This document shows positions 1 through 9,942 of a DNA stretch of 21,218 bases, piece after piece; positions within the stretch are counted from its first letter, which is position 1; each line of letters begins with the position of its first letter. The stretch covers positions 64,001 through 85,218 of the forward strand of contig JAHBMJ010003968.1 in NCBI GenBank assembly GCA_018398765.1. The letters are read 5' to 3'. Below the pieces are notes generated by a model that was not told where the DNA came from, searched no databases, and saw nothing but the letters and a program-made list of their open reading frames with translations. This stretch comes from Chromera velia (taxonomy: Eukaryota > Sar > Chromeraceae). The position numbers and the translations under genes are program-made.

Positions 1-2
1 CA

Positions 3-257
3 GGGGACTCGGGTTTCCAGCTGATCAACAAGCGAGATTTTGCTCTGTTTGTTGCAGAAAGCTTGGCGGCTTCGCTCGCTTTTGCGTCGCTCGGCTGCAC
101 GCTTGCTACACATCCGGAGGCCAACAAGACAACAATAGTTGACAAGAGCAACATGTTGTTTAATGAAATTGGAAACACCAGCAATGCACACTTTGACGGA
201 GTGAGAAAGGAGAACCTCAATACCTGTGCCGCTCTCGTGAGTTTGACTACTGCATGA
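3..257 (+). CDS. 3' end of an unrecognised upstream gene (partial)
   Basis: An open frame enters from the left edge (frame starting at base 3) and runs 84 codons to a TGA at 255-257. The residues look protein-like rather than low-complexity: an alanine/leucine-rich stretch (LAASLAFASLG) followed by a polar region with several N-x-T/S sites. A TGCAG acceptor-like site lies inside at 53-57 and a GTGAGT donor-like site at 237-242, so the true exon could be 58-236 and continue by splicing instead of ending at 257. No family was recognised. The frame does not continue into the kelch gene, which has its own in-frame stop at 799 upstream of its ATG. Confidence is low because an open frame of this length can arise by chance. 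Confidence 0.3.
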   Translation, partial: GDSGFQLINKRDFALFVAESLAASLAFASLGCTLATHPEANKTTIVDKSNMLFNEIGNTSNAHFDGVRKENLNTCAALVSLTTA

Positions 258-849
258 TTGAGGTTCTTTTGTTTGAACAATGGACAGCCATGCAGTCGAT
301 CAGGGTTGTTCTGGCTGTTGTGCCGATCGATCTTGCAAATCGATCGCTCGGTCTGAACTGCATGCATGTGTGCGCATCGGGCTTGCAACCTATAGCTGCA
401 TGTTGCTTACCGCTCGCGCGGACGGTTCATTTTAGGTTGAACGTCGCCATCTGGGGCCAACTATACATTAATTGTATCGATATGCATCTTGAATTTTTTT
501 TAAGTGCCGGCCCCCTCGATCAGGGCCTCAGCATCCCTCTATAGGAGAAAAATTCAACCAAACTCTTCTGACAGAGACGGACGTATACCAGAATGATCCA
601 TACAGAATTATGAACCACAGTGAACCTGAGAATGACTGAGAAATCTGTCTGGTTGTGTTTGAGTGTTTCTTCATCTCTCTGAAGCTTGACTGGGAGTCAC
701 TGACCCGCTGCATATGCCTGTGGGCTTACAGTGCCAAAGGCAAGCCTCGAATTGAAAGTCCACACAGGCTTCAGACAGTGCGTTGAATTTCTCTCATCTA
801 GACCGATCAGCAAAGTCACCCAGGCGTTTTCCTGCTCCGATCTAACGGA
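258..849. other. Intergenic region / 5' flank of the kelch-BTB gene
   Basis: No convincing coding frame was found. It contains a perfect 8-bp inverted repeat (CGATCGAT at 324-331 and ATCGATCG at 339-346, 7-nt loop) and a TGCATGCATG run at 359-368. The latter contains TGCATGC, a core motif bound by some apicomplexan AP2 factors. The bases just before 850 are presumably 5' leader, but no transcription start or TATA box could be identified. Confidence 0.4.
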
Positions 850-3800
850 ATGGACCCACACGACTACGATTCTCCGTCTGAAGCTGACGAGGACGGAGGA
901 AGGTCCTTTGATGACCTCTTTGGAGGCAAAGGACCCCAAGATTTCAGTGACACCCTCGAGGACGGAGAGGACCAGGGAGAGACCGCTCCCGAAATGACGC
1001 CTCACTGGGAAGAGCTCCACCCTTCTGGAGACATACCTCCCAACAGATCCGGACACACATGTAGCCTCTTCAAGAACCGCTGGATGGTTCGTTGCCTTCG
1101 TTTGTTGTGAGTGTTCATGTGAAACTGACTTTATCCGTGCGACTAGTCATGAACGAGTTGGATTGTCGGCGTGCCTTTCGTTGATGCGATGCGTAACGAA
1201 GGCGCCGTCCGTGTTCACATTCCCACGTGCTGGTGCACTCTTGTTTGTGAAAACCTTTCTCGGTTGCTTTTCCGTGCTCCTGTCTGACTGACCGAGCTTG
1301 ATTTCTCCTTCAGTCTGACAGTCTCCGAGCTACCTGATCCCGTTACGTTCTGAATTCGGTTCAGTTTGTCCACCTGCCCTCACCGTCTGTATTGTTCCGT
1401 TCGCTCCTTCGTCTTTGTGATCCACTGCCGATTGCCTCCCCTTGTCATCGGCTCTACCTCTTTTTTAATTGCTCTGCGCTCTCCAGCATCTTGGCACAAG
1501 TGGCGTGCCCACTCACAAACAAAAAAGGCGTGCTTTCAATCCACGTGTTCTTGTCAACCAGACTGCAATCTTTTTCTCTGCTTCCCTTCCCGTTCCTCCC
1601 TGTCCTCTCTGCAGTACATGCTGGGTGGATACGACGGGCACGCGTGTTTCGATTTCAGGGACGTGTACGTTCTTGACCTGGACACCCTCGTGTGGACTCG
1701 CAAGAGATCGCCTGACAACGTCTGTCTGCCTGCCTGTTCGACTCTTGCTTTCTCACTTTCACAAAGATCCTTGTTCTTTTTGTCTGCGAAAGTTTTGTTG
1801 TAGATCTGAAAGAGTCTCTCTGCGAGTCTTATTCCCTATGTAAACTTTACACTGACCATGTGCGTTCGCCTCTCCGCTTTTGTTTTCTGCTCTTAGTGCA
1901 CTGTCCTGTCTGCTTGCCCCCCCTTGCAATCGTCGTCTGCTTCCCTGTGTGGTTGGCGTGTGCCGGAGAAAGCTTCTGAGCGCACATCTCCGTTTTTTCC
2001 CCTCCTCTCTGCAGTGCCTCGCTCCCCAAGGCAGAGCATCTCACAGTGCGGTGATGGACGAGACGGGGGAGAGGATCTTCGTGTTTGGAGGTTCTGGGGC
2101 TTCGTTCGGGTACTCAAACTTTCAGGACCTTTGGGCTCTGGACCTCTCCACCCTCGTGTGGGAAGAGCTCGTGCCTGGGAAGGGGCAGGACACACACAAG
2201 ATACCCAGTGCAAGGTTGGTTGGTGTTCTGGAGGGAGTGAGAGCCGAGAAGTACAGTGACAGATGGACAGGGCAGAGGGTGGACTGGAAGAGAGGAATCT
2301 TCAGAGGGAAGGGAGGGTGTCGGGGGAAGGGTCTTCCTCCCAAGTAAAGAGAGGACGTCTCTCTCTGCGAACTTCAGTTTCTCTCTCATTCCTTCTTTTG
2401 TTCTTCATGCAATGTGGATCCATCCGTCCTAGTGCATTACAGATAAAAAGACGCATTTCAGGGTATTTCACATACGGCTAAGTGTTCGTTGCATCACGGA
2501 AGCTTCTGTTTAAGAAATGGAGTCCGTTGGAGTGTTAAAGCTAGGGCGGGAGCGAGAGAGGGGGGGATCGGAGTTCCTGCAAAACAGAGGGATGGCTTCC
2601 ATGAGGAGAGAGACAGACGTGAGATGGGAATGAGGGTAGAAAGGTGGAGGTGGGATCGAGAGAGCATTGACCCATTCTTGTGCTCCTTTCTTCCCTCTGT
2701 AAACATGCGTCCTTGTTCCTCTTTGCCCTCTCGTCGTTGGTGCGAATTTCCGTCGAAAGCCAGCACGCTCTGCCTAAGCTTCCGTGAAATGGATATCTGT
2801 GCACATAAAGTGTGTATGTCTCTAACGTGCGTCGGACGACCCCCCCTTGTTCCCTTCCCTTCCTCTCCTCTTACCCCCCCCCTGCAGGTATGGTCAAGTG
2901 GCCGCCTTGTACAGGGGATCAATTTACGTCTGGGGAGGGACCCATGGAACGACCTACCCTTCCGATCTCTGCAGGTGGGTGTGTAAGTTTTTTTGTGGAG
3001 GACTTGCTTGCCTTTCTCTCTCCCTTCTTCGCACTCACCGCTCCCCTTCCTTCTGCTCCGTTCCCCTTTCTGAAGCTGTCTGTCGAATCTTTCCGTTCCG
3101 ACACTTGTGTGCCTCTCTGCTGCCCTGTGTGCAAAGTTGGAGGTAGGAAGTCTGTATTGTCTACTTTGGTGGTTTCCTCCCTGTATGCTCCATCGCTCTC
3201 ATTGCGCCCGTGCAGATTCGACCTGATCAGCAAGCGATGGGAAAAGGTACAACAGAGACAGACGGTCCCGCCAGGCAGATACAGACATCAGGCGGTTTGC
3301 TCGGGTCCCTATGCAGACTCAGTCGTCATCGTAGGAGGGGCCGGAACGGAAAGGTCTGTCTGTGGGGTCGCGCAGTTTTTCTCTCACCTCACCGGGGGGT
3401 GGTGGGAGGGTGGACTCTTCAGCCCTCTCTCTCTTGTCTCCGTTCCGCGATTTCTACTCTGACTTGTTCACCTGGTGTTGTGTCTGCATGCACTGTATTG
3501 TATCAGTGCACTTTGCCATGATGCGCATGTTTGCAGGTACTCCGACTGCTTCGAATTTGACTTCGCTCACGAAAGCTGGGCACGACTGCAAGGGGAATAC
3601 CCCCATGGAGGGGGGGGCCGAGGGCTGGAGAGGGCGGGAGGGGACTCCCTGTCTGAGCTTGGGGAGGACGACGGGTCTGACGATGCACATACACACATGG
3701 AAGAGCGGCACTTCAGGTCCATTATCATCAGACAGCAGCGCGACCGGGCACAGCAAGGCCTCCACGAGGAGGAGGGCCACTCCAGGGCTCTGCGCCTCAC

Positions 3801-4900
3801 GCGTGCGCAGGCAGGGGTTGGTGTCAGTCGCGACACTGCAGCACATCTCCGTGCGCTTCGGGATCGGGGAGTGCGGGGGCCTGGGCGTCAGGGAGATGAC
3901 CGACAGGGGAGGAATCGGCGGCTTCAGCCTCAACAGATGGGGGATCCGCCTTTGAGTCTCGGCCGGTTTGCCCACGTGTGTGTGTTGAGGGAGGAAGTGA
4001 GTGTGCGCTCAGACGGGGAGCTCGAGACCGACAAGGTGGTGTACCTGCACGGGGGTACGGACAACGATCGGAATGGGGACCTCTACGCATTCTCTTTCCG
4101 AGAGAAGGTACCAAAGGGTGTGGGGTGGACAGAGAGAGGTAGAGAGATTTGATAGAGAGACGTTTTCTTCGGATTCAGACGATGCCGCCTGCCTTACCCG
4201 AAACAAGAAGGGGGGTGTTTGACTCTCGCTACTGGTCTTTTCTTTTCTCTCTGGTGTGTAGTTTGAAAGGGTTCTCGCTGGTGAACGGCATACGAGAAAA
4301 TTGGTGTCGTCTGGTCTTCTGCTTCTCTTCTCGCTGTGTGTCTGCCCAGCTTTATGTGAATGCCCCTTCTGTGACTCGGATGTCCGTCTGCAGAAATGGC
4401 GGAGGGTGCACCCAACCGGCACGCGACCTGCCAAGAGAGACTTCCACGCTGCGGTCCTGAAAAAGGTCAGACAGAGGGTTCCTTCGGGTCTCTGGTTTTT
4501 TGTGAGTGCTCCTCTTTCTGTGATCTTGTACCCTTTCTGTCATTTTGCCCGCTCGCATTCTTTCTTTCCTGGTTTGGGGGGGTTGGGTGCATCTCATCAC
4601 TTTGGGGTCTGTCAACTTCCTGCTCCAGGAAAGGAGCCGTTGGGATGGAGTGAGGCAGCTCTTCAACCACGTGCAGTGCCACGGCTGCTTTTCTGTCTTT
4701 TCTGATGACTTGTGTCTCTTCTGTTTCGTTGTGTCGGTTAATTGTCTGGCAATGCAGGCTCCGAGTGGTGAGTGCGACATGATGGTGATCTTCGGGGGTA
4801 CAGACCACAAAACACGCAGACGCAACGATCTCCACTGCCTGAGGTTCCCCCCGAATCCCTCTCTGGCATTTGCACACGGACAGGAGGGGGGGGCAGTTCC
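850..4900 (+). other. Kelch beta-propeller region, six blades (exons 1-8)
   Basis: Six glycine doublets of the kelch type can be read across exon junctions: YMLGGYDG (residues 80-87), FVFGGSGA (exon 3), YVWGGTHG (exon 4), VIVGGAGT (exon 5), YLHGGTDND (exon 6) and VIFGGTDH (exon 8). Each is followed by a segment such as DVYVLDLDTLVW or DLWALDLSTLVWEE, with the conserved Tyr/Leu and Trp of a blade, and preceded by R-x-x-H/G motifs (NRSGH, GRASH, RYGQ, GRYRH, GRFAH, KRDFH). Six blades form a closed propeller, which in kelch-BTB proteins binds the substrate. Exon 6 carries an insert of roughly 110 residues rich in Gly, Arg, Glu and Gln between blades 4 and 5, probably a surface loop. Confidence 0.85.
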
Positions 4901-7900
4901 CCGTGCTCTGGGGATTGGGGTCTCTGGTGTTGGGGGGGGGAGAAGAAAGGGGGGGCGGGGAGAGGGGGGAGCGGGTGGGAGAGGTCGGGAGGACAGAGGC
5001 GGCGGCCGATTCAGCCGTGACGGGGGCCACGGAGGGCAGAGGTCGGGGGGGGATCACTCTGTGGTGCCCTCTTTCGGTTTGCCTGCAGACCCCGTGGAGG
5101 GCGGGCGTCGTGTTTGCAGCCTGCAGAGGGACATGAGATACCTCTTTGAGGCGTGCAAAAGCGGGGCGAGTGAGCTTGCAGATACTTGTGATGTTCGCTT
5201 TACGGGACCAGCAAGGGATGGTGGTCGGGGTGAGATCCTCTGTCACGCTGCCCTGTTGGTTGTCAGGTGCCCCAAACTCTGGAGACATGTCGCCGAGAAG
5301 AAAGGCTTCACTCCGGAGGTTTGTCAAATTGATTGAGAAAGAAGAAGGAGGGTAGGGGGGGCTGGACCACGCCGCTTGGCCGTAATGTACCTCTATTTGC
5401 ATGCAGTGTTGGATGTATGTGCACGTGTTTATTAAGCAGGAGAACAGAAGGTTTCTTGGGGGTGTGTTGAATCCTTTCCTCTTCTCTGTTTTGTCGCTTC
5501 TTCAATACTTTCTTCTCTCTCCCCCCCCTTTTGAAATTCTCTGCGTTGTTTCCTCCGAAGGCAAACGGGGTGCAGACAGAGAAGATAACACATACTTCCT
5601 CATACAGAAATATGAATGCAAAGGAACCTTTCTTCTCTCCTCTCATGGGCTGACGGGATTGCAGGAAGCTGAACGACTTGAGACGGGCAGAGGCATCAAG
5701 GCGGGCGAAGCGCGTCGCTCTGTCGAGACTGAAGAGGAAGGGGGCGTGCTGGTGCGGGGTCGCGAGTTGGGTTCCTCCCCTGATGGACTTCCTGTTCGTG
5801 TTGACACTCCGATTCCTATTTGGATTCTGGAGATGGTCCTCGAGTTCTGCTACACAGGGGATGTCCGAGGCGTCCCCAGCCTGACTGCTCTGGAGCTGTA
5901 CGACCTCTACACCTGGTGCAAGAGGCTGAACTTCCCCTCTGTCGCTGCGGCGTGTGCTCAACTCATTCGACGTCAGTAGACAAAGGATGGTGAATGCATG
6001 AATGAACGAAGTGTTTGTGTGTCTGTCTTGCCGAGCTCGCACGTGTTTCGGTTGTAGCGCGCACTGGGTGCGGGAAGAAGGGCACGTGCTGATGTCGAAC
6101 GCGGGAGAGGGGCGTGTTGGCGGATCTCCGGTGCACTCCTCAGAACTGATCAAACCACGACGCGCAAAAAGTGTCACTTTGTTTTATCCCACTTTGTGTG
6201 TATGTGTGAATGCATGCTCATTTGTGAGGTTGTGAGCGTGCGCACATGTCTCTGTCTCCGTCTGTCTGTTCGCAGTAAAACTTGACGCTCGCAGCTGCGT
6301 GATGATTCTCCAGCACTCGTGTCCTGCCACTGGAGTAGTGCCGCCAGGGGGCCTGTCCATGCCTCAGTTGAGGTCTCAGAGGGCGACCCCGAGGGTTTCC
6401 GCAGGGAGCATGCAGCGAGCTCCTGAGCACCAGCGTGAGCATTCGTGGGAAGACCTGGATGGGAAGGAGCGCGGGGTTTCTGGAGGGCTTTTGGTGGGGG
6501 GAACCGGTTTGGGATGCGACCCCGTTGAGGTCTCTGGACAGGAACTCGAAGCTGGGCCCAGTCCTCTCTTTTTGTGTGGTGCGGAGGTTGAACCGCTCCT
6601 GGGGGCCTGCATGGAATACTTCGGTGCCCACTTCCACGGTTGCATGATGTATGACCAGATCCTTGAGTGCATGTCCTCCAAGTCAGTCAGCCAGTCTGAG
6701 AGGATGTGCGTGCGTGATTTGTAGGAGTGAGTGCGTTTGTGTAGAAGAAAGAGGGAGATGAGTATGAGATAAAAAAGAGCAGGTAACAACAAGAGACATG
6801 CAGCCAGTCATCGAGGCATCCCCCCATCACGTCAAATTGACGAGGCCGGCCAGATGTGAAGGTTGGGGGGGTCATCGGTCGAAAGGCGGCAGGATTGGGA
6901 GAGGGGGTTTGTTTCATGAGAACATTCAGCTCTCTTTTGTCAGGCGGGGTATTTGGGTACATACAGTGTGCAACAGACGTCCTTGCGTCTGGTTTGTTTT
7001 GCTCTCAACTCGTTGTTCTGGGTGTCGTTCTGTACTCGGCAAATCGATTCAATTTCTTTGATGTTTCCTGCAGATGTCTCACTCAGACTATCCGATGCGG
7101 GGGACTCAAGGGCGAAGAGGGGGGGCAGCACGTGAAGGACTTTGGCCCTTCGGCTTCGAGGGTCGCCAGAGACGTCCAGAAAAGTGTCCGGAAGGTTTTT
7201 GGGTTTCCGGAAGACTTGGAGATGGCTTTGGCAGCAGGCCAGTTCTGTGCATCTGATTTTGAGGAGAGCAATTTGGGGGGACGACCCCTGTGCGTTGCCC
7301 CTCTCCCGCCTCTCCGACCGCTTCAACTGACATCAGGGCCCGTCACCGATCCGGCAGTTCCCTGGACACCCCTGTCTGCATCATCAAGGGCAAACGCATC
7401 TCCGTTTGTTAGCTGGAAAGCCCAAGGGTGTTTTCGCCAGATTCTAACACCCGAGGGGGGATCCCCAGCAGGCGAGGAGACCCTTGGAGATGAGGGGGGG
7501 GCGGTTGGACCTAGTATTCTCGAAAGCGATGAGGATGATGATCCTGAAGTTTTGGAAGAATCGGGACTTGAGTGGGGTCAGAGGACTGCAGGGGGGAAAC
7601 GGGCAAGGTCCTCTCGAGGAAGTAGAGGCCGGGGAGGAGTGCTGGATGGGCCCTTCTCCCAGCTCTCTCCCCTTCCCGTTTCGGCATCTGCAGCCTCCGG
7701 AAGCGTCTCTCGGCCTTCTCGGGTTGGTGTGTGTGGGGGGTCTCCCTCAGACTCTATTCCGCAACCCTTCTGTCTGTTCTTTACGGCAACTTTTTCTTTT
7801 CGTAGGGGTGCTGAGAAAGAAGCCTCCGAGTGTTCGAAGGAAAAAGACTCTCTTTCATGAAAGTAAAAAAATGCGGGACACTTGATTGAAGAGCTGCCCC

Positions 7901-9911
7901 GAATGGCAGATAGGTGCAGACATAGGCGCTTCGATTGGATTTGTTTTTATGTGTAAGCATTTTTTTGATGCATTTGATTCTTTGTATTCATTCAGCCTTT
8001 CTTTCCATGAACCCCTCCCTGTATGGGCTCTCTGCATGTTGTCTGCATGCAGGTTTTGACAGGGAGCTACCCCCAAAGTTCAGGAAGGGCAGGGGAGGGA
8101 CTGGTGGATGAGGACGGGCAGCAACAGATGATGGCAAGCTCTGTTTGGGACTTTTGTCTGGGCGATGACAGAGACCTTCTTCGCCTCCGGAGGGACCTTC
8201 TGCGTCTCTGCGACGAGAGAATTCTGCCGGACTTTGAGTGGGCGGCTGAGGGGGTCGTCGTCGGGGTGAGTGCGTGCACGGAAAGGGGGGGGATTGATTT
8301 TTCAGCTCTATGTTGCTCTCTCTCTTTTTTTTTGTCGCTGTCTCAGAAGCTTCTCCCGGTAGTCCTTTTGCCTTCTGGCTCTCTCTCATTTTGACTGTGT
8401 GATGCTCCCTCGGTAGATCTACAGAGAGAGACGCATGCAGACGTCCCATTTTTTTCTCTGACTGGACTCGCTCGCAGGTCCACAGAGCTTTCCTGGCAAG
8501 TCGATCCGACTTCTTCGAAGCCTGCCTGCTTCGGAGTGGAATGAGCGGTCGGTTGGGGCAGGCAAGAACGTGAAGGGACGGGGGAGCACGCAAGCACTCA
8601 TGGATGGTCAAGCAGTACTGCCTTCGCCTCTGAACTGGGGGGGGGGGTCGTCTCTTCGCTGATTGCCCCCTGGATTCTCTGTACTTGTCGTTGATTTCTT
8701 CTCTCTCTTCTTTCCTTCCTTTTTTACTTCCCTTCCTTCTTTTCTCCCTTCCCTCCTTCCTTCCTTCCCTCCCCCCTTCTTTCCTCGCTTCCTTCCTTCA
8801 TTCCGCCCACTCATCCCGCCATCCGACCTTCCCCTCTTCCCGTCTCCTTCCGGCCCTTGTATCCTTCTCCCTTTTCTCCCTCTCTCTGTCACACACACAC
8901 ACACACACACAATTGTACCGTCCTTCATTCTTTCATGCTCAGAGGAGGGGGGGTTTCGGGGGGGGGAGTGGGCCCCCAGTTTCTTTCAATGAGACAGACA
9001 GACTACTAGTCGGTCCTCAACTTGCGAGGTCTCTCTGCTCTGCTCATCTCTTCATCTGTGTTTCTGCCTCTTTCTTTCTCTGCAGAAGTTCGAGAGCGAA
9101 GATTCGAGATGAGATCGGAACAGAGACCCAACGCGGCGGCTTTCTGCACACTCCTCTCCTACATCTATGGAGGTCAGTGGGTGGTGAGACCTTTGTTTGG
9201 TGTGACACAGCAAGTCCGTCTCTCTGTAAGAAACCGCACCTTGTGGAGGAAGAGCGTTGTTCCGTTTCTTTCTCAACGCCTTTCCCCCCCCGGTTGTTTG
9301 GTCCGTCAACCCATTCGTCCCCTTCCACCTGTCGTCGAAAGCTCGACGGTCTGTCTGTGGCCGTGACAAGTCATGCGCTGATGGATACACTCTATTTCAT
9401 TTAGCAACGAAGTCGTGGACTTCCTGTGGCTGGTCTGCAAGAATTGAGGGAAAATGAATGAATCCACTGTTGAGCAAATTTTCTCTGCATGGCCTGCAGG
9501 AGACGTGGCGGAGAATCTTCTGAACGCGAAACCCGCCGTGGCGATGTGGATGGTCGAGAACGCGAATTTCTTTGGATTCAAGAGCGAAAGGTGAGGGAAT
9601 AGGCACTCTCCCTTTCCATCACGTGCAGTTCTGTCCTGTCCTCTCTTTTGGTAGTGCTGCCTTCAGCTTCCTTCTGCTGAAAGCTTCTTCCTTCTACGTC
9701 TTGAGAGACAGGCGACTGCATGTGAGGACTTGGAGATCGATATAGGACAGGTGTCGGGTCGTTTTTCGTTTCCTTTGATCGACTCGTGAAATGGTCATCG
9801 TACCTTGCTTGGTTGAATTCGAGGCGGATGCAAATGAGCTTGCCTCGGTCTCTTGTGCTCTCCTCTCTTCTTGTTTCATTGGCGTTTGTCTTGTCCTCTC
9901 TCTCTCTCTCC

Positions 9912-9942
<31 letters not shown>

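Noticed and set aside
697-1056. Minus-strand 119-codon open frame opposite exon 1
   Set aside because: Shadow of the acidic first exon, with no motif of its own.
4635-4757. Extra exon after the CTCCAG at 4624-4629 (ERSRWDGVRQLFNHV)
   Set aside because: Joining exon 7 (4465) directly to 4758 gives the expected kelch reading (HAAVLKK then APSGECDMMVIFGG). The acceptor here is CCAG, not YGCAG, and the piece would interrupt the blade.
7806-7862. Possible small exon after CGTAG at 7801-7805
   Set aside because: No entry and exit phase lets it join exon 11 and exon 12 without a stop, and the acceptor lacks the YGCAG form. Direct joining 7722 to 8053 is in frame.
8663-9404. Long Ser/Phe/Leu and Pro-rich plus-strand open frames, and an Arg/Gly/Lys-rich minus-strand frame (8608-8928)
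   Set aside because: They are translations of the pyrimidine tract and CA repeat inside intron 13.
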